Shown here piece by piece: positions 1 through 13,100 of a stretch of 64,000 nt of DNA. Under the pieces are notes generated by a model. That model searched no databases. It saw nothing but the letters and a program-made list of their open reading frames with translations, and was not told where the DNA came from. A program made the position numbers and the translations under genes. Source of the stretch: Tachypleus tridentatus (lineage: Eukaryota > Arthropoda > Merostomata > Xiphosura > Limulidae); contig NC_134825.1 of NCBI RefSeq assembly GCF_004210375.1, forward strand, positions 74,887,558-74,951,557, in the 5' to 3' direction. Position 1 is the stretch's first letter, and each line of letters begins with the position of its first letter.

Positions 1-187
1 TGCAGAAACAACCGATGATGAATAGTTTTAGATGTGTACGTATTATTTTGTCCACTCGTTCAGTAGAGATGTTAGTGCATTAAAAAAAAAAAGTCAGGAG
101 CATAACATTATGTTTATGTTAACATCAGAGATAAGGTCTGAACAAACTTCATCATATTCAAACTTTAATTTTTTAAAAACGTATATT

Positions 188-317
188 GTTGTTGTTGTTG
201 TTTTGAATTAAGCACAAAGCTACATAATGGGCTATCTGTGCTCTGCCCACCACGGGTATCGAAACCCGGTTTGTAGCGTTGTAAGTCCGCAGACATACCG
301 CTGAGCCACTAGGGGGC
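188..317 (-). mobile_element. SINE-B, full length with TSD
   Basis: tRNA-like head (tggctcagcggtatgtctgc, box B gggtttcgatacccg), then gcagagcacagatagcccat and a (CAA)n tail. Flanked by a 12-bp direct repeat, aaaacgtatatt, at 176-187 and 318-329. Confidence 0.92.
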
Positions 318-378
318 AAAACGTATATTACTATGATTTTATTTTCATCTCAATAGCGTTAGGGAATTGTTCAATAGA

Positions 379-659
379 TTGTTTGTTTGTTTTTTGAATT
401 TCGCGCAAAGCTACACGGGAGCTATCTGCGTTAGCCGTTTCTAATTTAGCAGTGTAAGACAAGAGACAAGGCAGCTGGGCATCATCAGCCACCGCCAACT
501 CTTGGGCTACTCTTTTGCCAAAAAAATAGTGGGATTGGTCGTAACATTTTATAACGCTCCCACGGCTGAAAGGGCGAGCATGTTTGGTATGACGGGGATT
601 TGAATCCGCGACCCTCATATTACGAGTCGAACGTCTTAACCCACTTGGCCGTGCTGGGC
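379..659 (-). mobile_element. SINE-A (tRNA-Thr-like head), near full length
   Basis: Read on the minus strand it starts with a tRNA-like head (cccagcacggccaag) and a B-box-like ggattcaaatcc. It then has the family body with acgctcccacggctgaaag in complement, and ends in gctttgcgcgaaattcaaa and an A/C-rich tail. The anticodon-loop position in better copies reads CTCGTAA, suggesting tRNA-Thr(CGT). Confidence 0.85.
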
Positions 660-689
660 TGTTTTATAAATATAAAGTAGAAGTGGTGG

Positions 690-925
690 TTTTGTTTGTT
701 TATTTGATTTTATTGCAAAGTCACTCAATGGGCTATCTGCGAAGTGTCCACCACTGTGAATCAAACTACGTGGGGACAAGAAGTATAAGAATTATTTTGC
801 GAATTATTTTTTTTCCTAATCTAAACCTACACAATGAGCTATCTGCACTCTGCTCACTGTTTGAAATCGAATCCCGTATTTTAGTATTATAAGTTCGTTA
901 ACTTATCAACTGATAAGCTAGGGAC
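690..925 (-). mobile_element. Two degenerate SINE-B fragments
   Basis: 690-775 and 815-925 each contain the cacaatgrgctatctgcrctctgc-type core and decayed head sequence in complement. Old and mutated. Confidence 0.6.
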
Positions 926-1229
926 GTAGGAAAAGTAAAACTCGAAGTTTTAAACATTTTTAGGTTGAGTTTAATGTTGAAATACCGAGATGTAACAATA
1001 AAGATGTTTGAAAATTTAGAGAATTGTAATGTGCTGTGGATATTAAACCGTGTTTTAATTTCCAAACTGATGTAAAACCACTAATTGATTAATGTATAAA
1101 TGTATTACTGATTTAATATTTAAAAAAAAATCGTAACCTAAATTAAACAAACAGCGATATGTCAGCTAATACAGTAGCACTCGGTGATGTCACTGGAAAC
1201 GTGCTTACTACTTACATATTTAATTCATA

Positions 1230-1635
1230 ATGGATTCGAGATCATTCAACAGTGTAATATCATTACGCTTTAGTTTAATGGTTGAAGGTGGTGCCACACT
1301 CTTTCACGGAATTGGGAAAGAAAACTCGCAGACCATAAAGTTTGGGCCAGTAACATATTCTGAAGCTATCGCCCAAGCCAATTCAAGCCAACGCTTCCAT
1401 CCACAAAGTGAAAAACTGACCGATCCAAAAAGACAAGACCACGAAGCTGGGCTTATCTCCTGAAACAGCTAAGAAGATAATTAATCAGAATTTAAAGATG
1501 ATAAATGCTCACAAATTTTCAAGCACAGCACAAAATCAACAGCTATTTTCTCGAGAAAGAAAACCAAATAAATTGGAATCTTTACTCTCTGATGCAAATA
1601 CACCTATAACAAGCTTTTCAGTCTTGCACCCCTGA
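1230..1635 (+). pseudogene. Unidentified coding remnant with one frameshift
   Basis: Frame 1 from 1230 encodes a 77-residue stretch including GKENSQTIKFGPVTYSEAIA. Near 1418-1425 the signal moves to another frame, open from 1420 to a TGA at 1633 and reading TTKLGLSPETAKKIINQNLK, then HKFSSTAQNQQLFSRERKP and NKLESLLSDANTPITSF. Composition is less AT-rich and more protein-like than the surroundings. No family recognised. It could be an exon of an unknown gene with a sequence error, or a decayed retrocopy. Confidence 0.35.
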
Positions 1636-1950
1636 TCTGTTTCAGAGTGATCTTGAAAGTCTAGGTCTTTATTGAAAGCTGTATAGTATGGGAAGAGTTG
1701 TCAAGATTTGTAGTGTAACACTGACATCGTCATAATTAACAGTTCTTCGCTGCAATGAATATTATAAAATCTGTCAATCAATAACGTGTAATCATGACCA
1801 TTAGAAAAAACAATTCTTAGAATAGCACCGAACCACCGTACAAAGTGGACTTAATCTGTAGAGGTATATGTAAGCTTATATAATTGATAAATAACACTGA
1901 ATTATACACTACATTCTATTTTTTTTTTTTTTTTTACAAATAATCAGATT

Positions 1951-2372
1951 GTTTGTTTTGTTTTTGGAATTTCGCGCAGAGCTACACGAGGGCTATTTGC
2001 GCTAGCCGTCCCTAATTTAGCAGTGTAAGACTATAGGGAAGGCAGCTAGTCATCACCACCCACCGCCAACTCTCGGGCTACTCTTTTACTAACGAATAGT
2101 GGGATTGACCGTCACTCTATAACTCCCCTACGGCTGAAAGGGCGAGCATGTTTGGTGCGACGGGGATTGTCTACTCACAATCTGAGGGTTACGGGTTGGA
2201 ATCTAGTTCTCGAACGTGTTAGCCCTTTCAGCCGTAAGTAAAAAAGAAGCCTAAGGGCTGGTGATATGCGATGTTGACTAGCTGCTTTTCCTTTACTCTA
2301 TCGCTTCAAAATTATGAACGGTCAGCGCAGTTAGTTCTCGCTTTGCTTTGCACGAAATTCAACAAACAAACA
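1951..2372. mobile_element. Head-to-head pair of SINE-A copies
   Basis: 1951-2168 is a minus-oriented SINE-A lacking its head. It is followed at once by a plus-oriented copy (2171-2372) starting in the tRNA-like region (ctgagggttacgggtt) and ending cacgaaattcaacaaacaaa. The bodies are inverted relative to each other. Confidence 0.8.
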
Positions 2373-3535
2373 ATTTCTCGATTTATGTGTAGCCAAGTAT
2401 TTTTTGTTGTGACCCATTTGTAGAAAACATGTTAAGTGCGTGTTATAACTAAAGGTTATATTTTAACAATTTCATGTTTTAGTAATATTATGTTTGTTTA
2501 AAGCAATACATTTTCTTATAATTTTCTCTGAGAAGCGTGAGATAATATTGGAAAGCTTAGTCTGAAGAAATAAACATAGTATAATAATAATATTTTTGTG
2601 TTTCTTAAAATTTAAATAATAATTCGGCTAATGTTTGAAAGGACTAACACTGTTTAATGTCTCGAACACTTTTAAAGCACTAAATTCCTTGGGAAAGTTT
2701 CAAATACCATATTTAAAGTGTCTGTGAAATTACGTAGTATCAATACTACATATTGTTCCACCAATGTAAATACAGGTTTGTTGTGGCGAGTAAAATACAT
2801 ATAAGAATATTATACATGTTATGTATACTCCACCACTATATAAAATCAGTTTTGTTCTTTCGATTTATAATTGCCCAGCTTTGCTGATGAGAATGGAAAT
2901 CCACGAAACCGGCATAAATGAGTAATATATTGGTCTATACATCTGTTTTTAACTATTATACATATTCGGCGCGGAAAGTCAAACCATTGATCACGAGTTC
3001 TGCCTGCAAAAGATCTTGAAGTTATCCACGGAGACTTAACTTAGTGATAAACTCAACATTTTCCAGCTATTGTGTATTTATAAACCTGTTGGAACTTCTA
3101 GGAAATAACATCCATGTATACAAAAATTGGAACATAAAGACTATTTGTCAATGCCTAGTTTGTGGGCAATTTTGCTGGTGTTGCATTATGTATAAATTCC
3201 CAGTGCCGAGTTCTTGAAACGACCCATTAGTGTTTATAACTTGTTAGAATACGAAATTAGCTAAGTAAAAGTAAATTAATTTGTATAAGATGTGTTAAGA
3301 GTCCTCGGAGCGTGAACAAACTGATTTTGAGAATTACATTTGAAAATGTCTTCTCTGTTCAAAGTTACTGCTCAAAATTTCATTGTTATATTAAACTTGC
3401 TTCATTTGTGCAACTATTAGCTACAGTTCATGAACGTGAGTATGAGAGAGTTGTGGAACCGGTAAAGCGATATAGATAAAGACTGATGTGAAGGCGCCAA
3501 CAAGAGAAAAGAATTATCAAAATTTAATTAGTATA

Positions 3536-3730
3536 TCCCCGTCGCACCAAACATGCTCGCCCTTTCAGCCGTGGGGGCATTATAATGTACGGTCAATCCC
3601 ACTATTCGTTGGTAAAAGAGTAGCTCAAGAGTTGGCGGTGGGTGGTGATGACTAACTACTTTCCTTCTAGTTTTACACTTCTAAATTAGGGACGGCTAAC
3701 GGAAATTCTAAACAAACAAACAAACAAACA
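3536..3730 (+). mobile_element. SINE-A, 5'-truncated
   Basis: Starts at ccccgtcgcaccaaacatgc, just after box B, and runs through ggcggtgggtggtgatgact to a (CAAA)n tail. Confidence 0.88.
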
Positions 3731-4084
3731 ATTCGTATGTTTTATTCACAATCTGTTAAAACGTTCGAGAAAATTCATCAGTGTCATCGAAGTTCAGTGG
3801 TTTTTTCAGAGTTTAAACTTTTTTTTTAGTTTTACATCAGCTCTGTCTGTTTTTCACGGTACTTTCAGATTTTGATATTGCTTCCTAGACAGTGGCATAA
3901 ACGTTTCTGTCATGGTTATCGAATGCAGTAATAAATAGGCTGTTTTACTACTTGTGCTGTGTGTTCATTATTACGAAGTCAGTTGCACAGGTACGTTTTC
4001 TTCCCTTTTTTCCTACTTATACTTTTCAATTCTACACAGGTTGAGCACCTTATATTAAAACAACCTTAGAAACTTCGTCGCTAC

Positions 4085-4580
4085 AGCTCATGTTGCCACG
4101 TCCGGTTATTCTCTATCTGACGACTGTGCATATTGACAATAGCCCTTCAACATAGTCATAGCTTTGATTGCAAAGGGATCCGAGGTAAGGCTTTTCGTAA
4201 TCCATCTAGTGTACGAGGATGATGGTTTCTCAGTTTCTGTTTCAACAGTCCAATCCACCAGAAATTCATAAGTGACTTGATTGGTCTGTCTTTGCATGGA
4301 ATAGTGTGAACACCCATTTCGTTCTCCACCTACTTGAACATGGTTGAACGGATATGTTATGTCGAAAGCTTGTGTACACTTGACATGTGTTTCTTTTCCA
4401 GACGAAAATCCTCCTTGATTTTGTTTTGTACTTTTGTCTGCACACGTGGATGTTTTTTAGCACTAATCCGCGTGTTCTTGAATTCTTTCTGTTACCAGGC
4501 GCAGCATTTTACTTACCGCAGCTGTGGTACGACCTGTTGCAAGTCTCTTGTTAGATGATCCTGGTGCTTCAAATTGCTCC
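4085..4580 (-). pseudogene. Unidentified coding remnant, several frames
   Basis: On the minus strand, MEQFEAPGSSNKRLATGRTT opens the segment near 4580 and reads to a stop after TERIQEHAD. A shifted frame gives GKETHVKCTQAFDITYPF and NHVQVGGERNG, then SMQRQTNQVTYEFLVDWTVE and SLTSDPFAIKAMTMLKGYCQ, ending at a stop near 4106. Frames shift at least once and one stop interrupts, as in a decayed transposon or retrocopy. Not recognised. Confidence 0.35.
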
Positions 4581-5064
4581 ATAGTCCTATATTTTCCAAT
4601 GATATTATAAACAATGATAATCTAGTTTTAAAAATTCTAATTCCCTGATCTATACACATTTTATAATTTGAAGGTATAAATATTTTGCGTCGGAAAACAT
4701 TTTTACATTCCCGCTTTAAAAATTATTAATTTTCGATGTAATTTGTTACTTTTCATGAAATATTTTCAAATGAACCTATTCATACATGAAACAACAATTT
4801 TGGTTAAATTAATTTAATGTGATTTTCATTCGAACTATTTTGGATTCTTCTGGTTTAGTAATAAATTAGCTGTATACAACTTAGGTATGTTATTTATATT
4901 TTGAAAACCGTAATAATCATTTAAATTTAACTTATTAGATTAAATGAAGCTAAAAACAACACATTTTTCACTGTTTGCACTGGAAAAGTAGTATTTCTTG
5001 GAAATAATCTATAACTTGGTATTTACTGGGGCTAAGGTGAAGACATACAGCGACAGAGAAAGAT

Positions 5065-5334
5065 TTTTGTTTTTGAATTTCGTAAAAGCTATGCGAGGGC
5101 TATCTGCGACAGCCACCTCTAATTTAGCAGTCTAAGACTAGAGCGAAGGCAGCTAAACATAACTCCACACTGCCAACTCTTGAGCTACTCTTTTACAGAC
5201 GAATAGTGGGATTGATCGTCACATTATAACTCCCCCAGGGCTAAAAGAGCGAACACGTTTGGTGTGACAGGGATTCGATCCCATGACCCTATATTTGCGA
5301 ATCGAGTGCACTTACCACCTGGTCATGCTGGGCC
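5065..5334 (-). mobile_element. SINE-A, near full length
   Basis: Complement of the whole family: tail near 5065, tggcagtgtggagttatgtt-type body, head ending ggcccagcatgaccaggtgg. Several substitutions. Confidence 0.85.
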
Positions 5335-6277
5335 ACAGAGGATGATAACAAACTTTCATATTGTAAGTTTTTAATATATGAACACATTTTTCAGTCAATG
5401 TTCGATAAGTCACCATAGTTTTTGAAGTATAAACAATTAGAGGCTAGTTTTCGAAGTACTGTTAGTCTTCGTTGTGCTGTTTTTCTATTTATTTATCATG
5501 TGTTAGTGTGTTTTGAACCATACATGTTTATAAGTCTCCATTCTATTACAGCTTCGTATTTTCTTTCTTAAGTTTTTAAAAATTCCTCTTTTCTTTAAGT
5601 TCTACTTTGATTATAAATTATTAAGGCAAGTTGTTAAGGGTAATGAATGTATTTCAGTATCGTAATCCTTGAATACATTACAATGTTCAATATTAAGATT
5701 ATAGCATAACATACTTTCATGTGTTTAGACTTAAAGAATTAATGTTCCTTCCTAGCAAGTGGATCTGCCTGAGATTATAATTTAAGCTGCTTTTAGTTAC
5801 CACAAAACATATTTATCGCAATACCTACAGACACGTATTCGTTAATGTCAACAGAAAAAACAAAAGGTACTTAGTTTCTCCCCCTCTGTCTTCCATTACT
5901 AAATACACTGTTCAATTTCTTTCTAAATTTTCATGTCATGGATCCAGCAGTTTACTTGTTGCATTCTTTTTTGTATCAGCCGACAGAGAATACCACATTT
6001 ATAGGTTTTTCTTTCTGCCTACTTTAATCACTAGTCCAGTCTTTAATTGCCTGGTTTATTAGAAGCGTTTCAAGTCTTTCTTGCTGACATTAATTTACTA
6101 CTCTACCAGAAATGTTCCATTAATTTCATGTTTCCAGTATCAAAAGGAGGAGCACAAATCAATGGTTATCATGGCAGACACTGTAGTGGAACTTCAACGG
6201 TTGCTATTAAAAAATAAAACATTTCGCTCTCTGCATTTCTTGGCTGTGGGTGCGTTATAAAAACGACAAATACCATA

Positions 6278-6415
6278 TTTTTGGTGTGATAAGAGTAGTC
6301 CAAGAGTTAGAGGTGGGTGGGGCTAATTAGCCATCTTCCCCACTAGTCTATAACTGCAAAATTAAAGAAGGTTAGCGCAGATAGTTCTCTTGTAGGGCCG
6401 AACGAATTCCGACCA
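6278..6415 (+). mobile_element. SINE-A fragment, degenerate
   Basis: Contains taagagtagtccaagagtta, gaggtgggtgg, a shortened body and ggttagcgcagatagttctc. Most of the first half is missing. Confidence 0.65.
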
Positions 6416-6914
6416 ACAAAGAAACCATTTAGACCGTCTCACATCACTAACCTATCAGAACACGTTTTACCTGCACTAGAATCACTCCCAGCAGTTACAC
6501 GTGTATTTTCCAGGCGTATAAAAGAAGTTACAACAGCTTAATTTGGTAAAGACACCAGGTGCTTTGTTGTCCACTGTATAGTACATATCCTCATGTAATT
6601 GCTAATAATATATAAACTGGCTTATATTATTAATAAAATTAAAGAACTATAAATTATAGTCCAACTTCACATTAGTTCGTGACTTTTACTTGTGACTAGT
6701 AAGGAAACATAGGATACATTTGAAAAGTTTTAAGAACGTGATTTGACATAACACAGAATCTGAATCTTAATATTTTCTTTTGGGAAACATTTAAGAACAA
6801 CTCAAATGTCAAGTCTGTACATAATTTTGGTAATCTCATCTTTTGTTCTAGTACACACAAACAACTATAACACAGTCACTTTTAAGTAAGTTCAATCTTT
6901 CTTAGGGTATGATG

Positions 6915-7012
6915 TTTATCTGTTTTAGTGCAAAGCTAAACAATAAACAATATGCACTCTGTCCACAATGTGGAGTTGTAAGTCCGTACATTTATCGTTT
7001 AGCCGTTAGTAT
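6915..7012 (-). mobile_element. SINE-B fragment, degenerate
   Basis: Contains gtgcaaagctaaacaata, gcactctgtccaca and gttgtaagtccgtac, matching the family in order. Confidence 0.55.
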
Positions 7013-8370
7013 TTTTAGGATGTAAAAAGAAGTAACTGGATAAAACAATTGAAGGTTGATTGGAATTTGCAATGTTATAGTTATAACAAGGCAAAATCGC
7101 TGTTGAGGAAATATAAGAATCATTTCCGCATCTTAGTATATTGTCATGCATATTTAACAATTTACGATCAGTTGTGTGATCCGAAATATACAATGGCCAT
7201 TCAGCCTGCGCTCATAATTGTTTTGTGGAAGTCACTTGCAAGAATATTTATTCACTACTATGTACTTGAAGGTGTTAGCATTGTAACAATGTATGTTAGA
7301 AGAATACTGAAATTCAGACTTGATAATTCATAACATGAAATTGAAGACGTCTAAAAACGTACTTTTGAAATGAAATTAGTTCAGTTGATTAAAGTCCGTT
7401 TTATAGTATGGGAGATGTAAAATATGTAGTGATGCGCTAATACTTGGAGGATTAAAGGAGGTAGGTCCAGAAGCGGATCCATAATTTATAGAAAAGGCAA
7501 CTTGAAATATGTTGCTTATTGTGAACACACCCTTATTCTAAACATGTTTCCTGGCGGGTAAGTGGTAAATTTACAGATCTATTACGCTAGAGTCCGTGGA
7601 TCAATACTACACTGTGGATGGAGCACAGATAGATTATTTTTTGGGTTTGCGCTAAAATAAACAAGGTGCAAATCGGTCTGGTACTTCACGCCATTAACCC
7701 TTTGATTGCAATTGCTTTAAACGCGAGTGGAATTTTTGCTAGCCGTACACAACATACAGCACCTTCGCATTCAACTAATGAAGGCGGACGGCACCCTTAA
7801 GGCAAATCAGTAGATTAAATCAGAATAACGAACCAACCAATTAAAACAAACAAACTATTATTGCCTCTTGGTGGTTTAGCGCTAAGCCTGTGGCTTTATA
7901 ATACTGAAACTCAATATATATGTCATATATGTTTGTTACTGTTTCTAAAACCACAGTAGAAGGGACACGGAAGGAGTTTCTATTCATTCTTGGTAACCAT
8001 GCATCACAAATTACAGTAAAAACATATATACACGAAAAACAAATTAGCCATAGATCGAGCACATTCTGTAACTTTATAACAGTATAGGGTAACAACGTTT
8101 TGAAGAAATAAACGAAATATGAAGCTGAAAAGTAAATAAACAAATAAACGTAAGGGTTTATTAACTCATGTATTACACAATTTAAAATAGCTTTTCAGAT
8201 CCAAACTTTCCTTTAAAAAGAGCTAAGGTTTATGAACAAAATGGTCTCTTCTATTCGTAGCTGATGCCAATTCCTGATCGTTGTGTTGATTGTGCTATTC
8301 AAAATAAGACACTACAAAAACTGAAACTTTAGTCCTGTCTTGAGACCGAAAGAAAAATTCGGAAGAATTT

Positions 8371-8482
8371 GTTTGCTTGTTTATTGTTAAACACAAAACC
8401 ATGCAATGGGCTAACTATAGGTATTGAAACCCAAATCTTAACGTTATAAGGCTCCAGGCTAGCCCTGAGTCATTGAGGAGTA
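8371..8482 (-). mobile_element. SINE-B, degenerate
   Basis: gtttgcttgtttattgttaa, then catgcaatgggcta, ggtattgaaaccca and gagtcattgaggag reproduce the family in complement. Confidence 0.7.
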
Positions 8483-9044
8483 TTTGTTTTCATGAAGCAC
8501 TGATTGTTTCTTATATGTGTTTTGACTCTTATCATATTTGTAGCTTAATGTGAGCTCATTTTTGTAAATTCTTTTATACGTCAGAACTTCTCACTCGAAG
8601 AACTTGTTTTGTAGTTGATGCTGATTTTCATATTTTTCTACATTTTTAAATTTCCAAAATTGGTTTATTCAGCATATGTTGATGGGTGTCTCGTGGGAAC
8701 TCCGCAAAGGGCAGAATGCCCTAGCTTGATGTGACTAAAGGGATATTACATTTGTGTAGAAAATATACATCAAATTTCTATTTTCTGCAGTGCCTTTTTC
8801 AAATATTTAGAGATATGTCTGAAGTTTCTGTTTTTGCTAGAATAATTTGTTTTGGTTTATATCCGATCTTTTCTGTCCTTGGTTTCCGAAACGTTGTCAT
8901 CTCTTTTATTTGAACTGTTTTATTTGTAGCTTTCTTCAAACTTTAAATCTACGCTGCAATTAAATTCTACCCCGTTCTATAATTCCTTTTGGAACAACGC
9001 TTTGTTGGATTTTTGTAAACATACTTTGAAATTAATATTTAGGT

Positions 9045-9307
9045 GGTTTGTTTTTATTTTGAATTTCGCGCAAAGCTGAAGGAGGGCAATCTGCGCTAGC
9101 CGTCACTAATTTAGCAGTGAAAGACTAAAGGAAAGGCAAATGGTCATCATCACCCACCGTCAACTCTTGGACTACTCTTTTACCAAAGAATAGTGGGATA
9201 TAACGTCTCCACGGGTGGAAAGGAGAGTATGTTTGGTGTGACGGGGATTTGAACTCGCGACCCTCACATTACGATTCGAGTGCCTTAATCACCGGGCCGT
9301 GCCAGGC
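9045..9307 (-). mobile_element. SINE-A, near full length
   Basis: Tail at 9045; body ccgtcactaatttagcagtg; head complement tttgaactcgcgaccctc then ccgggccgtgcc. Confidence 0.85.
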
Positions 9308-9576
9308 AATTTCTGGATGATTGCTATAGTTATTCTTATACACAAACTGTTGTATTAAGGGCTGAAAGATTTGTTTAGACTTTAGCTTTAGGACTGACAG
9401 ACTGTCATCAGTGATTAGAAAGAATAAAAGAACGGAGTTACAAAGATATTTTTGAGTAATAACTTAACAATTTAGTGTAGCTATATACAATATTATTTGA
9501 ACTATACCTATTATTGTTATTGAGCTTCACCGTTGAACAACGAGTACACGTTTCTAAATGTCTCCTTCATTCAGTT

Positions 9577-9701
9577 ATTGTGTGTGTGTTTTTTCTTATA
9601 GCAAAGCCACATCGGGCTATCTGCTGAGCTCACCGAGGGAAATCGAGCCCCTGATTTTAGCGTTGTAAATCCGTAGACATACCGCTGTACTAGCGGGGGG
9701 C
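9577..9701 (-). mobile_element. SINE-C, full length
   Basis: In complement: a head with tagtacagcggtatgtctac, box-B region ggggctcgatttccctcg, a gtgagctcagcagatagccc body and a (CA)n end. A short direct repeat, attcagtt, flanks it (9569-9576 and 9705-9712). Confidence 0.88.
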
Positions 9702-9860
9702 AATATTCAGTTTTTAACACAGACTTGACTGTGTATCTGAACTAATCCCAATTACAGCTAGTCTTACATGTTTACAAGGAGCTTACACATCTTCAAGGTT
9801 TTGACGTACTTTGAGAATTCTAAAGCTACTTAAGTACAAACATATTTTAAGTTTAGGACT

Positions 9861-10115
9861 GGTCCGGCATGGCCAGTGTATCTGAGGGTCGCGGGTTCGA
9901 ATACCGATCACACCAAACATGCTCGCCCTTTCAGCCGTGAGGGCGTTATAATGTAACGATCAATTCCACTATACGTTGGTGAGAGAGTAGCCCAACAGTT
10001 GGCCGTAGATGGTAATGACGACCTGCCTTACTTCCAGTCTTACACTGCTAAATTAGGGACGGTTAGCGCAGATAGCCCTACTGTAGCTTTGCGCAAAATT
10101 CCCAAAAACAAACAA
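9861..10115 (+). mobile_element. SINE-A, with a shortened head
   Basis: ggtccggcatggcca, then directly the box-B region gcgggttcgaatacc. About 25 bp of the tRNA-like head between box A and box B are deleted. The body is intact to cccaaaaacaaacaa. Confidence 0.85.
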
Positions 10116-13100
10116 GTTGAGGTCTTTTTAACATCTCTAATTCTCTCTTCTTTAAACCCTCTTTACTTTTGTCAAACTCATTTTCGTAACATCTCTACCT
10201 TCGAAGTAAAACAGTTGATTTCTATAATTTACTGCAATGTCCCTTAGACTTTGTCATGGTCTATCGTTATTTTTCCCGTAAATTATTAATTGTCAATTAA
10301 AACTACAAAACTTCCGTCTTAAGTTACACAGCACGTTTGACAAATTTTCGTGATATAAAAATATGAATTTTGTTTTAGACGTGTAAGAAACAAAAACATC
10401 TTACTAAATATTATAACACGCAGCTACATAATGAAATGGATCTGACACGTCCAGAGCGTATATCGATGCATCCTATGGATAGTTAACATGCTTCCATTTA
10501 TTTCTGTGATACGTTTTTCTTGCAACTTTCTTTTCAACTTGCTTTATGTTTGCGTTCACCATAACGTCAAATTCAGACCAATGTGCCACGACAGGGTATT
10601 TTCGAAATATTTCCGCTTAAAAAAGAAACGTACCTAACCGAAATCCTGTCGGGAACAGTTAGATGAAATTTGTCGACATGCTTGGTGTGTCAGTAAACTT
10701 GGCGTTGTAAGCGAGTGTCAACTGCAGGTCGAAAGTTTTGTTGATGATTTTGCAAACAACATGAGTGCCGATTTCCAGTTTCACGGTAGAAAGCCAGATT
10801 CTTTACGGTACAAATTTTCCATTACCTCTAGTGTTTTCTTAAATGGTTTGTGGAACTTGTCTGGCTTGACAACACTGAGTTTCAAAAAATGTGTTTTCCA
10901 AACTTTAATAACGGTCTCAACTTCTTTTTCAAAACTGAATTATGTTCTTTATGAAGCATAGTTACTGTTAAAATTTGAACAACACAAACCACAATCAGGC
11001 GTAAATGTGTGTTTTTGTATTTCCTTCAGTTACGTAAATTTCGTACTAAAAAATTGCTTGCAGTTTGATTTTATCAAGCAGACATTCTGTACTTATTTTT
11101 TAAAACCGATAAACTAGATAAAGGCAGCTATTCAACAGCACATATCTTGGGATAATCTAACTGAAGAATGGGATTTGTTCGTCAATCTTGTAAACGCACT
11201 CATGGCCCCAAAGTTTCGGACACGGTTTTAGAGCAACAGAACGCGAATCATGGACTCTTGGATCCACAGACCAGCATGCTAAACTGTAATGTGTTACCAT
11301 TTAACTTTTCAGTTTCGTACATAAACTAAATATTTTATAATGGAACATTTACACAGCACAAAACAGTTGGTTTAAAAACCAAAAATAGAAAAAAAAGTAA
11401 AATACATATTTACATATACGTATATAAGAATTATAGTTTCATAGTAATTGGAAGATCGAATATTGAGTACTAGAATTATAACAGTTCGAGGAAAGATAAA
11501 GCAAATGCTTCAGTATATTGTAATGAGACTTTTACTTCCTTAATTACATTTATTTGGCTTTATACCAAGAAACATTAATTTATTACTTTCCCATTTATAA
11601 ATACACAAATATTTCGAAGTAATGTTATACTATTTCTATTGGTTGGCATTTGCGAGAAAAGTATATTTTTAACTAAACCAGTTCATATGTGTGCGTGACA
11701 GATCACAGACTATTAGTTTAAGACATGAGCGTCCGCAGTAAGGGGCAGTGTTCCCCTACATTTCACAAAAATTACGTGTATAGACTTGGAATACTGAGTT
11801 TTATGAAATAATTAATTCTGAAACAGCTTTTAATAAAGATAACACAATGGCTTTTTTATCAGGTAAAAGAAATAAATGATATTTCATTTTACTTCTTACT
11901 AGTTTGATTTCTGATGGTAAGTTCTAACTATCTCGACTTCATTCAAGATGATGTGTTATTTCAAGTGTATTTCTGGTTTTCAATTTGTCTATGAATTAAT
12001 CCATTTTCTACAATTACATATTATTCTAAGTAGCAAATAACGTAATGTGGCGTGAAATATGAAAAATTATAATAGAAACTTGTCACAAGTGTTTTCAATA
12101 ACGTCTGAAAGGAATCATTTCAGGCCCGAATGCCTCAACCGTTATTTCATAAACACAAAATAACACCATTATTCTTCCAGAATTATTTATTCATCACCCA
12201 CAGCATATAATATTTACAATCATTCTAAAGCTTCAAACAAATAACTTAACCACAAGATAATAATTATGGAACCGGATACATGGTAATTATTGAAACTAAC
12301 GATAAACGGTATCAGCAGTTCACATGATCCCAACAATGCGTTACAGCTTGAATATTATCACATTGTTAACCAATCATGCAAACAGTTTTAAACTTTTATC
12401 ACGATTCAAACAAAAAAAAAAAGAAAGAAAGAAAAGGCACAGCCTCGTGAATAGGAGAGAACAGATTAGACTGAAAGCACAAAATTGAATTTGAGTGTAT
12501 CATAAATTGGGTTAAATATGGTGTAACAAATTAGAAAATGAATCAGAAAAAATATAATAAATAGAGAAATAATACTGTTATTTAAAACATTATTCAAAAC
12601 AGTGAAATGTTTTAAAATTGATAGCTTTCATCATGTTAAAATCACAGAAACAATCTGTACCCTAAAACCCACGAGAAGGGCTAACTTCGAATTCAATCTT
12701 TTTTTATGCAACACAGGCTGTGTCTTTCATTAGTATCTTTATGCTGCACAGGCTGTGCCTTTCATTAGTATCTTTGCAAACTATCACTATGATATCACAA
12801 AAAATATTCATCACTGTTTGTTAATTTGATTATTACTATGCTTTAAATGTAATAGTAATAAAAGTTTCCGAATTTTGTAGCCATTAAGCATAGATATATA
12901 TATGGCGAGAAATTGTCTCACATAAATACATTATAATAGTTTGAGATTGCTGAACCTCGTAATATTTTTTTAGAGCAGAAGAGATTAAATTTTAAAATTA
13001 TAAATATGTTTATCAGATCTCTCTCTCTATTTTTATTTTCTACCTACTTCCCCACTAAGGTAATATTTCGGAAATTGTACAAATGATAAATTAATGATTG

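Noticed and set aside
331..618. ORFs of 60-95 codons within SINE-A copies (also near 9999, 25732, 51415, 60517)
   Set aside because: The frames recur because the same SINE recurs (the shared RVAGSNPRR-like stretch). They are repeat translation, not genes.
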